From Desulfosarcinaceae bacterium (GTDB taxonomy: Bacteria > Desulfobacterota > Desulfobacteria > Desulfobacterales > Desulfosarcinaceae), in NCBI GenBank assembly GCA_030066015.1, contig JASJCL010000027.1, forward strand, positions 1 through 60,738: a stretch of 60,738 nt of DNA. Reading direction: 5' to 3'. Under the pieces are notes generated by a model. It was not told where the DNA came from. It did no database searches and was given only the letters and a program-made list of their open reading frames with translations. Shown in pieces: positions 12,925 to 22,127 of this stretch. Each line of letters starts with the position of its first letter. Position 1 is the first letter of the stretch. Both the position numbers and the translations under genes were made by a program.

Positions 12925-13229
12925 TATATAGTATATATTGATTGTTATAGGATGTAAGCACCTTTTTTACAACCAATTCGGCGGCTTGGTCATACCTCTG
13001 AACGATTGGCGTGGATGAGCGGGCCGACGAAAGCGACACCTACGATTCGGGCGTCTCGGTTCGCCGCCGACGCCCGCCGAGGTGTGCCGTAACCAGCTTT
13101 TTCCAGGGCAGCGGCCCGGCGGTCTCCCCGCTGACCTTCGCCTGCGGCCGGTCCCCGAGCTACCCCTGCGGATAGCAGTGAACTGCGCCGGGGGTCCGCC
13201 GCCGGAAAGCGCCCAGAGATTGGACCATA

Positions 13230-13976
13230 ATGATCCTCACGAGAGCGAGCGACAGATCCAAACCCATCTCCCTTGACCCGATCAAACCCCGTCGCGTCTC
13301 CGATCAAGTCTTCGAACAATTGCGTGAGCACATCGCCCGCGGTCGCATCAAACCCGGTGAGCGCCTCATGCCCGAGCGGGAATTGGCCGCTTCCATGCGG
13401 GTCAGCCGCACGACGGTACGCGAGGCGCTTAATAAAATGGTGGTCATGGGCATTCTCGAGCAAAAACAGGGCCAGGGCACCTTTGTGCGCACCCTCGATC
13501 AAACGGCACCCGATAGCTTCACGGGGATATTGGGGTCCGAGGAGGCCACCCTCATCGATCTTCTCGATGTGCGTCTGGGCTTGGAGTGCAACGCCGCCCG
13601 CTTTGCCGCCCTGAGGGCCACCACGGTCGATCTCCATATCCTCGAACGTCATCTGGAGGAAATGGCCACCGCCATCAACACCGACAGTAACGGCGCGGAT
13701 GCGGACGTTGCCTTCCACATGGCCATCGCGGAAGCCTCCCACAACCCCCTTCAGGTTCATCTCATGCGGCAATTCTACGATTTCATGTCACTGGGGATTG
13801 AACGAAATCGCTCCCTCTTTTACGAGGGTGGCGACCGTATCGGTACCGTCCAGCATCAGCATGAGCGGATGGTGGCCGGCATCCGGCAGCGCGATCCCGA
13901 AGCGGCCGTGAAAGCGGTTCAAGCGCATATCGACAATATCCGTGAACGGCTGGAGGCAGCGGCAGCGGCGGAGTGA
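13230..13976 (+). CDS. GntR family (FadR/FCD subfamily) transcriptional regulator 2
   Basis: 248 residues. The winged helix-turn-helix spans about 18-85 (VSDQVFEQLREHIARGRIKP, then RVSRTTVREALNKM). An FCD domain follows with the metal-site residues in DVAFHMAIAEAS, QHQHERM and AHIDNI. The DNA-reading helix is closest to that of regulator 3 (DVSRTSVRDAINKL), so both probably recognise the same TGGTNNNACCA sites near dctP and lutA. It converges on the CoA-transferase gene. The start at 13230 has no strong ribosome site; residues before ISLDPIKPRRVSDQV may be excess. The effector is probably a carboxylate of the lactate pathway (inference). Confidence 0.92.
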   Translation: MILTRASDRSKPISLDPIKPRRVSDQVFEQLREHIARGRIKPGERLMPERELAASMRVSRTTVREALNKMVVMGILEQKQGQGTFVRTLDQTAPDSFTGILGSEEATLIDLLDVRLGLECNAARFAALRATTVDLHILERHLEEMATAINTDSNGADADVAFHMAIAEASHNPLQVHLMRQFYDFMSLGIERNRSLFYEGGDRIGTVQHQHERMVAGIRQRDPEAAVKAVQAHIDNIRERLEAAAAAE

Positions 13977-13977
13977 T

Positions 13978-14006
13978 CCGCCGATGGATCCGTCGGCAGT
14001 CGGCGG
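13978..14006. terminator. Hairpin between convergent gntR2 and CoA-transferase genes
   Basis: CCGCCGA and TCGGCGG form a seven-pair stem around a 15-base loop in the 49-base gap between the two stops. No T-tract follows on either strand, so it would be a weak or Rho-assisted terminator. Confidence 0.4.
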
Positions 14007-14025
14007 GTTACAGGCGCGACCCGGA

Positions 14026-15915
14026 TCAGAGGTTGCCGTTTTCGGCCAAATGTTCAAACTTGCAGCTCAAGGCCAAGGACTCGCCATCGAAGCTGGTCTT
14101 GACCTTGTAGGGCAGGGTCTTGAACAGGCCGATCATCGCCTTGTTCTGGGGAGACGTGTAGGCCACCAGCCCGGAGATGCCATTCTCCCGCGCCGACTCG
14201 GCCAGCTTGCGCAGGAAGACTCTGCCCAACCCCTTGCCCTGGAAATCCTTGCTCACGGAGAAGGCCACCTCGGCCATATTGCTGTCGAAAAGCAGAAGAT
14301 ACTCTCCGACCGCCACGACCCGCCCAAAGCCAGCCTCTCCGATGACGCCCACCAGGGTCATGTCTTTGATGTAGTCGATCTGGGACTTCACCTCGATGTC
14401 CGAATGTCCGAAGCTGCTCTTCTCGTGAAAGAAGCGTGAGAAGATATCCTTTTTGTCGAGGGAGTAATAGTGCTCTTGGATGCGGCGTTCATCTACCGGC
14501 TTGGCCGGACGGATGATGAGGGATTCGCCGTCGATGAGAATGGTCTCCTCCAACTTGACGGGATAGACGGCCCGGCGGGCCTCACCGAGACTGCGATTGG
14601 CGCCGATCAGGCCGGCGTCCTTGGCCGCTTCGAATAGGCCGTCGCGCGCATCCGGATGGGCGATGCTGATCATGGCCATGGCCCGCTCCTGCAAACTCTT
14701 TCCAAACAGGTTCACGACGCCATACTCGGTGGCCACATACTGGACGTCGCCACGGGGGACCACCACCGATTGGTCTTGCATCATGGGAACGATGTTGCTG
14801 CTGGAACCGTCCGCACTCATTGCAGGCAGCATGAGGATGCTTTTCCCCCCCGGCGAGCGTTTGGCGCCGCGGACGAAGTCGGAGATGCCGCTGACACCGG
14901 CGAAGAAGGTCGATGCCACCGCTTCGGCGGCCACCTGGCCGGTAAGATCCACCGCCTTGGCCACGTTCATGGAGACCATGCGGTTGTGGCGGGCGATGAT
15001 GAAGGGATCGTTGACGTAGTCGCTGGGGTGGAAGTCGACGCCCGGATTGTCGTGCAGAAACTCGTAGAGATTGCGCGAGCCGACGGCGGCCGAGGCCACC
15101 AGCTTGCCGTCGTTAAAGCCCTTGCGGCGATTGGTGATGACCCCAACGGCATAGAGATGCATGATATCGTCGGTCAGATACTGGCTGTGAAACCCCAGGT
15201 CGTTCTTCTGGGAGAGGGCCTGAACGGTGGCCTGGGAGGCGGCGTCCAACCCCACCTGCAAGGTGGAGCCGTCCTCGATGAGGCGGGCGATGTGGTTGCC
15301 AATGTGGGTGGCCACCTCCGAGGGCTCGGGGGGGGAGGTCACGAGGAGATCTTCCTCCTGCTCGACGATAACGTCGACGCTGTTCACATGAATGAAGCTC
15401 TGGCCCATGATGCGTGGCATGCGCGGATTGACCTGGGCGATCACCAGGCGCGCGGCCTGGGCCGCCGCCATGGTGACGTCCACCGAGACGCTCATGCTCA
15501 TCCAGCCGAAATCGTCGGGAGGCGACACCTGGATAAGGGCCACATCGATGGGCAGTTTCTTGCTCTTGAAGAGGCTCGGCACTTCGCTCATGTTCATCGG
15601 CGTGATGAAGCGTTTGTACTTCTGAAAGGCGGGCGAACCGGTGGCACCGAGGTAGATCTGACGAATATTGAGGCTGAGGTCCTGGGTCTTGTCGGCGATG
15701 TCGCTCAGAGGGGTGATTTCGGAACTCATCATCCGCACGATCTCCAGCCCCGTGAACAGGTTGGTGCGCGCCGAGAGGGTTTTGACGAGGTGCTGGGGCT
15801 GTCCGCAGGCGGATCCGATGAAGACGCGTTGGCCCGACTTGATGAAGCGGATCGCCTCATCAGGGGCGCAGCGTTTTTCGATATAGTTGTCGGCCCAGTA
15901 TAGTGACTCGCCCAT
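14026..15915 (-). CDS. Acetyl-CoA hydrolase/CoA-transferase fused to a GNAT acetyltransferase domain
   Basis: 629 residues. About residues 10-455 form an acetyl-CoA hydrolase/4-hydroxybutyrate CoA-transferase-type enzyme (FIGSACGQPQHLVKTLSAR, then VATEYGVVNLFGKSLQERA near 395), which moves CoA between acetate and another acyl group. About residues 465-615 are a GNAT domain with the acetyl-CoA loop QGKGLG. The start at 15915 has AGGAGG five bases upstream. A terminator and a separate promoter lie before it, so it can be expressed apart from the synthetase gene upstream. From general knowledge this fusion exists in other anaerobic bacteria, but the target of the GNAT part is unknown. It could acetylate a protein or serve as an acetyl-CoA sensor. 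Confidence 0.9.
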   Translation of the reverse strand: MGESLYWADNYIEKRCAPDEAIRFIKSGQRVFIGSACGQPQHLVKTLSARTNLFTGLEIVRMMSSEITPLSDIADKTQDLSLNIRQIYLGATGSPAFQKYKRFITPMNMSEVPSLFKSKKLPIDVALIQVSPPDDFGWMSMSVSVDVTMAAAQAARLVIAQVNPRMPRIMGQSFIHVNSVDVIVEQEEDLLVTSPPEPSEVATHIGNHIARLIEDGSTLQVGLDAASQATVQALSQKNDLGFHSQYLTDDIMHLYAVGVITNRRKGFNDGKLVASAAVGSRNLYEFLHDNPGVDFHPSDYVNDPFIIARHNRMVSMNVAKAVDLTGQVAAEAVASTFFAGVSGISDFVRGAKRSPGGKSILMLPAMSADGSSSNIVPMMQDQSVVVPRGDVQYVATEYGVVNLFGKSLQERAMAMISIAHPDARDGLFEAAKDAGLIGANRSLGEARRAVYPVKLEETILIDGESLIIRPAKPVDERRIQEHYYSLDKKDIFSRFFHEKSSFGHSDIEVKSQIDYIKDMTLVGVIGEAGFGRVVAVGEYLLLFDSNMAEVAFSVSKDFQGKGLGRVFLRKLAESARENGISGLVAYTSPQNKAMIGLFKTLPYKVKTSFDGESLALSCKFEHLAENGNL

Positions 15916-15974
15916 CGAAACCTCCTCTTCTCTCAGGTGTCAGAATAATCGGTTCATCCCGTAACGGTGCTCGT

Positions 15975-16003
15975 ATAGTAGATGATGTGTTTGGTCAGGG
16001 CAA
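15975..16003 (-). promoter_or_regulatory. Predicted promoter of the CoA-transferase-GNAT gene
   Basis: On the minus strand TTGCCC (16003-15998), a 17-base spacer and TACTAT (15980-15975) precede the gene by about 60 bases. Confidence 0.5.
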
Positions 16004-16020
16004 CCTCTATTCAGCCGGGC

Positions 16021-16053
16021 AAAAAAACGCCCTCAGCCGACCGGCAGGGGGCG
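16021..16053 (-). terminator. Rho-independent terminator after the acetyl-CoA synthetase gene
   Basis: Read on the minus strand: CGCCC, an inner GCCG-GT-CGGC helix, GGGCG, then seven T. It lies about 40 bases past the synthetase stop and separates it from the CoA-transferase gene. Confidence 0.75.
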
Positions 16054-16092
16054 CCGCTGCCCGCCGAATCCGACCACTGCCGGCGCGTCCGC

Positions 16093-18249
16093 CTAATCGC
16101 CCGCCGGCGCTTCCAGCAGGAAGCGGACGTCGGCCACAGTGGCCCCCTCCCCCTTGGCATGCACCAGAAGCGGATTGATGTCCAACTCCTTGATCTCGGG
16201 ATGGTCGCGCACCAGGTCGCTGAGGCAGACCAGGAGCTTTTCCAGAGCGGCAGTGTCGGCCTTGGGCATGCCGCGGAAGCCGTTGAGCAGGGCGTGACCT
16301 TTGATGCCGCGCACCATGAAGCGCGCATCCTCGCGCAGCAGCGGCGCCAAGCGGAAGGCCACGTCCTTGAACACCTCTACGAAGACACCGCCCGAGCCAA
16401 ACATCAGCAGGGGGCCATAGACGGGGTAGCGCATCATGCCGAAGATCACCTCCTGTCCCTTGGGGGCCATCTTTTGGACGAGCACGCCGGTGATTTCGGC
16501 CGCGGAATCGTAGGCCTTGGCATTGGAGAGAATCTCGTCGAAGGCCGCCGCCACCGCCGTCCGGTCCGCCATGCCGACCTTGACCCCGCCGGCGTCCGAT
16601 TTATGGATGATCTGCGGCGAGACGATCTTCAATACCACCGGATACCCCATCGTCTCGGCCGCCTGAATCGCTTCGTCAGCACTGGTGGCCAACTCGGTGG
16701 GCAGGGTCGTGAAGCCATAGGCCCGGAGGATGGCGAGGCCTTCCAGTTCGCCCAGATAGAACTTGCCCGCTTTGACACTCGCCTGGATCACTGCGGCCGC
16801 GGCGGCCTTGTCGTGCTGCGTGCGATACGGCGCCAGATCCTGACGATTGAGCCATTTGGAGTAGCGATAGACCGCACCGAAGGCCTTGGCGGCGTTCTCG
16901 GGGAAGCGGTAGACCGGAACGCCGTTCTCCTGGAGATATTTGACACCGGCGGAGACATCGATGATCCCCATGAAGCAGCACAAAATCGGTTTGTGAGAGC
17001 GGCGGGCAATGCGGACGATGGCCTCGGCCGTGCCCATGGCGTTGGTCATCGATTGCGGCGTGAGAATCACCATGGCCCCGTCCACCCCCTCGTCTTTGAT
17101 GACGGCGGCCAAGGCGTTCTCGTAGCGATCGTGGGCCGCATCACCGATAACGTCCACCGGATTGTTGACATTGGCGGTGGCCGGCAGGTGGCTGGTCAGC
17201 GCCTCGATGGTGTCCTCATGGAATTTGGCCAATTCGAGACCGGAAGAGACGGTCATATCGGTGGCCACGATACCGGGTCCGCCGGCGTTGGTGACGATGG
17301 CCACCCGGTTGCCCTGGGGCACCTTGCGGCGCAGTTTGCCGAGCGCGTTTTCGTTCTTGTAGGCGAAGGCGATGCCAAAATCGAAGAGTTCATCGATGCT
17401 GTCCACCCGAATGATGCCCGACTGGGCGAAGATGGCATCGTACACCGCTTCCGAGCCGGCCAGCGAACCGGTGTGGGAGGCCGCCGCGGCAGCGCCGGCG
17501 CTGGTACGGCCCGACTTGATGGCCAGAACCGGTGTGGGCCGATCGCCGCCGGTGATCTCCTTGAGGGCGGCCACGAACTCCGGACCGCGCTGGAGTTCCT
17601 CCACATACATCATGATCACCTCGGTGTCCGGATCCCCGTGGAGGTAGCGCAGCAGATCCAACTCGTCCACGTCGGCCTTGTTGCCGATGGAGATGAACTT
17701 GGAGAAACCGAACTCCTTGTCCGTGGCGAAGTCCAGCACGGCGGTGCAGAGAGCGCCACTCTGGGAGATAAAGGAGATGTTACCGGGCTTGGGCATGCGG
17801 CGCGAGAAGCTGGCGTTGAGGGCGACGTCTGGCAGGGGATTGATCACACCCAGACAGTTGGGGCCCACCAGGCGCACGCCCGCTTTGCGGCACATGGCAA
17901 CGATCTCGTTCTCGATGGCGAGACCTTCGCCGCCCACCTCCTTAAACCCAGCGGAGACGATGACCAGGCCGCGCACCCCCTTTTCGATGGCACTGGCCAC
18001 GGCGGCCTTGGCCAAATGGGGTGGCAGAATGATCATGGCCAGATCGATCTCGTCGGGAATCTCGGTGACACTTGGGTAGGCGCGTACACCGGCAACGGCC
18101 TTGGCCTTGGGATTGACCGGGTATAGGGTTCCGGTAAAGCCACCCCTGAGGATGTTTACGAAGATATCGTGGCCCACCTTACCGGTGGTGGTGGAGGCAC
18201 CCACCACTGCGACGGCCGTTGGTGAAAAAATAGCGTCCAAGTCTTTCAT
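16093..18249 (-). CDS. Acetate-CoA ligase (ADP-forming), alpha-beta fusion
   Basis: 718 residues. It converts acetyl-CoA, ADP and phosphate to acetate, CoA and ATP, or runs in reverse. The order is a CoA-binding Rossmann domain (about 8-135, AVAVVGASTTTGKVGHDI), succinyl-CoA-ligase-like domains with the phospho-histidine in ASHTGSLAG near 258, and a C-terminal ATP-grasp domain (about 490-715, GYPVVLKIVSPQIIHKSD). It provides substrate-level ATP from lactate oxidation. No phosphotransacetylase or acetate kinase gene is present in this window. AAGGA lies nine bases before ATG 18249. It follows glcF by 395 bases, so co-transcription with the lut genes is possible but not certain. Confidence 0.93.
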   Translation of the reverse strand: MKDLDAIFSPTAVAVVGASTTTGKVGHDIFVNILRGGFTGTLYPVNPKAKAVAGVRAYPSVTEIPDEIDLAMIILPPHLAKAAVASAIEKGVRGLVIVSAGFKEVGGEGLAIENEIVAMCRKAGVRLVGPNCLGVINPLPDVALNASFSRRMPKPGNISFISQSGALCTAVLDFATDKEFGFSKFISIGNKADVDELDLLRYLHGDPDTEVIMMYVEELQRGPEFVAALKEITGGDRPTPVLAIKSGRTSAGAAAAASHTGSLAGSEAVYDAIFAQSGIIRVDSIDELFDFGIAFAYKNENALGKLRRKVPQGNRVAIVTNAGGPGIVATDMTVSSGLELAKFHEDTIEALTSHLPATANVNNPVDVIGDAAHDRYENALAAVIKDEGVDGAMVILTPQSMTNAMGTAEAIVRIARRSHKPILCCFMGIIDVSAGVKYLQENGVPVYRFPENAAKAFGAVYRYSKWLNRQDLAPYRTQHDKAAAAAVIQASVKAGKFYLGELEGLAILRAYGFTTLPTELATSADEAIQAAETMGYPVVLKIVSPQIIHKSDAGGVKVGMADRTAVAAAFDEILSNAKAYDSAAEITGVLVQKMAPKGQEVIFGMMRYPVYGPLLMFGSGGVFVEVFKDVAFRLAPLLREDARFMVRGIKGHALLNGFRGMPKADTAALEKLLVCLSDLVRDHPEIKELDINPLLVHAKGEGATVADVRFLLEAPAGD

Positions 18250-18644
18250 GGCATGTGTTCCTTATGGCGCAGTTGCATCTGTTCAATGATCAGCAGGCAG
18301 ATCAGTGACACTCCGGTTCCAGGCGATCAGCGACGTCAATGACGCACTGCGCCCACTTCCCACGGGGAGTCGCATCGCTTGCAGAAGGGCTCCGCCGGAA
18401 AATCGCGGATGCGGGTGGCAGCGCCATCCCTTGCAGGATCATTCCGCGACGGAGGCCGGGCACACCCGGTGGTGAGCCGATTGACGACTTCAGAATAGAT
18501 GGAGCCGGTTTTTGTGAATGTCCAGATACAGGAACGCGGAGACCGTTTTCGTGATGGTCAGTTGGATGGGCACTGGGGTGGTCGCAGCTATGGGTCGTTC
18601 AGCGGAGCGGAGATGCGTTTGGGCGGATCGAGCTGAACCGTCTA
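18250..18644. other. 395-base gap between glcF and the acetyl-CoA synthetase gene
   Basis: There is a small CCGGG-CACA-CCCGG hairpin at 18456-18469 but no T-tract, and no gene I can support. I see no promoter good enough to call for the synthetase. Weak TTGAAC/TAAGGA elements exist just upstream of its ribosome site. Confidence 0.4.
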
Positions 18645-19934
18645 TCACGCGTCCAATGCTGCTGCATAGAGTTCCACCGGATGCCGTACCTTGATCTGTG
18701 CCGCGGCCTGGGAGAGCATGTCTGAGACCTGAAGCATGCAGGCGGGGCACCCCGTGGCCAGTACCTCAGCACCGCTGGCCTGAATCTGAGCCGCTTTTAG
18801 CTGACCGATATCTCTGGAGATATCATAGTACTGCAGATTAAAACTGCCCCCCATGCCGCAACACACGTCGGGCTGGGCCATCTCCTTTAGGGTGCAACCC
18901 GGGGTGGCCGCGATCACCGCCCGCGGTTCCGAGAAAACGTGGAGGCCTTTTTTCAGATGGCAGGGATCGTGGTAGGTCACCGTACACCCGCCTGCAGCGC
19001 TGTTCGAAAGGGGCTTTAGAGAGGCCTCCTGGATCAGGAACTGGTTGATGTCCATAGTGCGGCGGGCCAGACGGGCTGCCGTGTCCCGATGACGCTCGTC
19101 GGCCATCTGCGGCCAGACCTCGTGGAGGGTGCTCGTGCAGGTAGCACAGGCGGTGACCAGATAGTCGAACTCCCCGCTGGTATACAGCTTGAGGTTATGG
19201 GCTTGCAGCTTCCGGAAGGTGGCCAGATCGCCGCTGGCCAGAGCCGGTATTCCGCAGCAGGCCTGGTTTTCCGGCAGAAAAAGCCCCACCTCGAGGTGAT
19301 CCAAGATCTTCAGCGTGCTGTCAGCGATGTTGGGGAAAATTTTGTCGATGAGGCAGCCGGTGAAGAGCGCCACCTTAAGCCCCGAGGTGCCTGCCGGACG
19401 GTCGATGGCGGCCGCCTGCCGGTGAAAGGGCACCGGGGCAAGGGTTTTAAAATGGCGGTCCTGGACCAGCGGTGACATCACCCGCGCGCATGAGGTTCCG
19501 ATGATCTCATTGGCCGAGCGGGTAAAGAGGTGCTGGAATTTTGCCCCCCACGCAGTGAGATGATCGAACAGCCGCGGGTTGGCCAACATGCCCCTCAGAA
19601 TCAGCCGTTTGGCCGGCGGCAATCCCATGAAACCGCTCAGAATCGCGCGGGCCTTGAGAAAGATCTCTTGAACACTCACCCCGGAGGGGCAGTTGGCCGC
19701 ACAGGATCCGCACAACAGGCATTTGTTGAGTTGGCGATGGACCCCTTCAGGGTCATCGAAGATGTGCTCCATCAGTCCGCTGAGGAGTGCCAACTTACCG
19801 CGGGTGACATCGGCTTCACGGCCGGTCTGATCGAACACCGGGCAGACCGACTGGCACATACCACATTTCATGCAAACAACGAGCTGATCTTCCAATTCCC
19901 GCATCAGACGGGCGAGCGTCTCCATGGAGGCCAT
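18645..19934 (-). CDS. glcF: GlcF-type iron-sulfur subunit of D-lactate/glycolate dehydrogenase
   Basis: 429 residues. Two [4Fe-4S] motifs near the N-terminus (CMKCGMCQSVCP about 20, CLLCGSCAANCP about 70) are followed by two CCG domains (ACCGIPALASG, YHDPCHLKKGLH, CCGMGGSFNLQ). It accepts electrons from the FAD subunit encoded by the preceding gene. The start at 19934 (MASMETLARLM) gives a family-like N-terminus four bases after the glcD stop; a longer in-frame extension would overlap glcD by 78 residues. Glycolate-type systems also need GlcE, which is absent here, so a D-lactate dehydrogenase role fits better. Confidence 0.9.
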   Translation of the reverse strand: MASMETLARLMRELEDQLVVCMKCGMCQSVCPVFDQTGREADVTRGKLALLSGLMEHIFDDPEGVHRQLNKCLLCGSCAANCPSGVSVQEIFLKARAILSGFMGLPPAKRLILRGMLANPRLFDHLTAWGAKFQHLFTRSANEIIGTSCARVMSPLVQDRHFKTLAPVPFHRQAAAIDRPAGTSGLKVALFTGCLIDKIFPNIADSTLKILDHLEVGLFLPENQACCGIPALASGDLATFRKLQAHNLKLYTSGEFDYLVTACATCTSTLHEVWPQMADERHRDTAARLARRTMDINQFLIQEASLKPLSNSAAGGCTVTYHDPCHLKKGLHVFSEPRAVIAATPGCTLKEMAQPDVCCGMGGSFNLQYYDISRDIGQLKAAQIQASGAEVLATGCPACMLQVSDMLSQAAAQIKVRHPVELYAAALDA

Positions 19935-19938
19935 TACA

Positions 19939-21336
19939 TTATGCTTTCGCAGCGATGATTTTACCGGGGTTGAGGATATTGTTGGGATCCATAGCGCGCT
20001 TGATGCGCCTCGAGAATAGAATGGTGCCGGCGCTGGTCTCTTTTTCCAGATAGCGGCATTTGGCCAGTCCGGTGCCGTGCTCGCCGCTAAGGGTGCCCCC
20101 CATTTCCAGCGCCGCGTCGAAAATGGCGTCGATGGTGTGCTCCACCCGCTGCCACTCTTCGGGGTCACGCTTGTCCGTTAGGATGGTGGGATGTAGGTTA
20201 CCGTCCCCGGCATGACCGAAGGTGCCGATGGTGACGTCGTAGCGCGCGGCGATCCGACCGATGGCGGCCACCATGTCCGGTATGCGGCTGCGAGGCACCG
20301 TGGCATCCTCCAAAACAAGCGTGGGTTTCAATTGTGCCAGGGCCGATAGGGCGGCGCGTCGCGCAGCCCACACGCGGTCCCGCTCGGCGGCATCCTGGGC
20401 CACGCGGATCGATGCCGCGCCCATGGAGCGGCAGAGCTTCTCGACCCGCTCGGCGTCCTCCTCCACCTGGGCCGGGTGACCGTCAAGTTCCACCAAGAGC
20501 ATGGCCGCTGCATCTGTGGGCATGCCGGCCTTGCTGAAATCCTCCACCGCCCGGATCGTAAAGTTGTCGAGGAACTCCAGGGTGGCCGGTACGATTCGGT
20601 TCGCGATGATGGCGGCCACCGTTTCCGAGGCTTTTTCCAGCGAATCGAAAACGGCCATCATAGCCTTGTTGTGCACTGGCAAGGGAATCAATTTAAGAAT
20701 GATCTCGTTGAACACGCCCAGGGTGCCCTCCGACCCCACCATCAGCCCGGTCAGGTTGTATCCTGTGGCGCACTTGACCGTCTTGGAGCCACTCTTTACC
20801 AGGTTGCCCTCCACATCAAAAAAACTCAGGCCCATCACATAATCCCGCGTCACCCCGTACTTCAGGCCGCGCAGGCCGCCGGCATTCTCCGCCACATTGC
20901 CGCCGATGGTGGAGACCGCCTGGCTGCCGGGATCGGGCGGATAGAACAGGCCCTTTGCCTCCACAGCGGCGGCCAGCTTGGCGGTCACCACGCCGGGCTG
21001 GACCACAGCGTACATGTCCGCTTCGTTGATTTCGACAATGGACTTCATCCCGTTGGTGACAATGACCACCCCATCGGGCAGCGGCACGGTGCCGCCGCTG
21101 AGATTGGTCCCTGCGCCGCGAACGGTCAGCGGCAGGCCGTTTTCGTTGCACAGGCGAACGGCCTGGCCCAACGCTTCGGTGCTTGTCGGGCGAACGATGA
21201 GACCGGGCTTGACCGGATCCACGACAGCGGCGTCATATGCGTAGGTGTGCAGATCTACGGCATCCGACCAGGCGTTTTCGTCGCCGACGAGGGTTTTGAA
21301 TTGGCCGACAAGGGCATTGGATATCATGGCAGGCAT
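19939..21336 (-). CDS. glcD: FAD-linked D-lactate dehydrogenase (GlcD type)
   Basis: 465 residues. The N-terminal PCMH-type FAD domain spans about 35-215 (VRGAGTNLSGGTVPLPDGVV, PPDPGSQAVSTIGGNVAENA). The C-terminal FAD-oxidase domain carries GHAGDGNLHPTI and SGEHGTGLAK. It oxidises D-lactate (or glycolate) to the 2-oxoacid and hands electrons to the GlcF-like partner just downstream. ATG 21336 follows AAAAGGG with almost no spacer; the in-frame ATG at 21327 has better spacing and may be the true start. It lies between lutC and glcF in the same direction, so one transcript can provide enzymes for both lactate isomers. Confidence 0.92.
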   Translation of the reverse strand: MPAMISNALVGQFKTLVGDENAWSDAVDLHTYAYDAAVVDPVKPGLIVRPTSTEALGQAVRLCNENGLPLTVRGAGTNLSGGTVPLPDGVVIVTNGMKSIVEINEADMYAVVQPGVVTAKLAAAVEAKGLFYPPDPGSQAVSTIGGNVAENAGGLRGLKYGVTRDYVMGLSFFDVEGNLVKSGSKTVKCATGYNLTGLMVGSEGTLGVFNEIILKLIPLPVHNKAMMAVFDSLEKASETVAAIIANRIVPATLEFLDNFTIRAVEDFSKAGMPTDAAAMLLVELDGHPAQVEEDAERVEKLCRSMGAASIRVAQDAAERDRVWAARRAALSALAQLKPTLVLEDATVPRSRIPDMVAAIGRIAARYDVTIGTFGHAGDGNLHPTILTDKRDPEEWQRVEHTIDAIFDAALEMGGTLSGEHGTGLAKCRYLEKETSAGTILFSRRIKRAMDPNNILNPGKIIAAKA

Positions 21337-21382
21337 CCCTTTTGAGTAGGCATGGAAATGAAATATTAAGTCCTGGACTTCG

Positions 21383-21410
21383 GGCGCATTTCACTGTGGT
21401 GAAACGCGCC
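21383..21410 (-). terminator. Intercistronic hairpin between lutC and glcD
   Basis: A 12-pair stem (one G-U) closes a four-base loop: GGCGCGTTTCAC with GTGAAATGCGCC on the minus strand. No T-tract follows, so it probably tunes or protects the mRNA rather than ending it. Confidence 0.6.
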
Positions 21411-21449
21411 AGAGGTATGGCGGATGAGATGCGCTGTTTTTGACCGGCA

Positions 21450-22127
21450 CTAGTTGCGGATCAATACGATCAACTCCTTGGGCCCATGAACGCCGAACAC
21501 CAGGGTGAACTCGATGTCGGCCGTCTTGGATGGTCCAGAGATGAAAAGGGCGTTGGTGGGCATGCCGTCGGTCCACCTCTCGGCCGCCATCATTTCGGTC
21601 ATCGAATTGTAGATCGTGTCGGCATCCAGCACCGCCACGTGCACTGGCGGCACTAGGGAGAGGAGTCGCGGTTCGGCCGGCGTGGGCCAAAGCGCAATCG
21701 CACCGGTCTCGGCCACGCCGCCACGGGTGCTGGTGATCCCCACATCGATGTTCTGAAAAAGCTCGCTCTTGAAAGATTCTACCGGTTGCGTATAGGCCAC
21801 CAGCTTCGGCAGGTCATCAGCGTCGGCGGGCCAGGCGGATTCTATTTCAGGCCCGATGGGGCCTTGGGGGCCATACAAAACCCGCTTCCAGCCCCTCTTC
21901 CGGGCCAATTGTTTGAGTTTGTCCTGCCATGAATCGCTTTCCACGATGTAAACCTCAGCGCGGATGGCGCTCATCAATGCAGCCAGGCGCTCAATCTTCG
22001 CATCGCCTGCCAGGGATATCTCCGACGGCAGTGGTGCGTCTGGCACATCGGTCTGCTCTGTACCGGAGGCGTGCAGGCGGGCCAATATGCGTTGCCGGGC
22101 GGTTTGGTTGCTGAGCTGGCTATTCAT
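21450..22127 (-). CDS. lutC: Lactate utilisation protein C (LutC, LUD domain), copy 2
   Basis: 225 residues with the LUD signature GVAETGAIALW near 142 and the C-terminal GVHGPKELIVLI. It overlaps the end of lutB by eight bases, a sign of translational coupling. It is the third gene of a conventional lutABC run and differs widely from copy 1 at 5856. With LutA and LutB it forms a cytoplasmic iron-sulfur L-lactate dehydrogenase. Confidence 0.92.
   Translation of the reverse strand: MNSQLSNQTARQRILARLHASGTEQTDVPDAPLPSEISLAGDAKIERLAALMSAIRAEVYIVESDSWQDKLKQLARKRGWKRVLYGPQGPIGPEIESAWPADADDLPKLVAYTQPVESFKSELFQNIDVGITSTRGGVAETGAIALWPTPAEPRLLSLVPPVHVAVLDADTIYNSMTEMMAAERWTDGMPTNALFISGPSKTADIEFTLVFGVHGPKELIVLIRN

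Larger units (their letters stand above)
12354..13229. other. Long regulatory intergenic region between dctP and gntR2
   Basis: No protein gene that I can support lies here despite several open frames, which are GC-driven. It holds two further FCD operator candidates (12470-12480 and 12839-12849) and a promoter candidate for gntR2 at 12896-12924. The stretch 12900-12960 is AT-rich; 12500-12800 is very GC-rich. Confidence 0.55.

Noticed and set aside
15982-18126. A 714-residue open frame antisense to the acetyl-CoA synthetase gene
   Set aside because: Same GC-driven shadow effect, with composition typical of a reversed frame (many His, Gly, Asp) and no domain. Similar shadows opposite dctP, the CoA-transferase, glcD and the U32 gene were left out.
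18490-18750. An 86-codon minus-strand frame across the glcF end whose last residues faintly recall a transposase fragment
   Set aside because: The resemblance is too short to support and there are no inverted repeats or target duplications around it.
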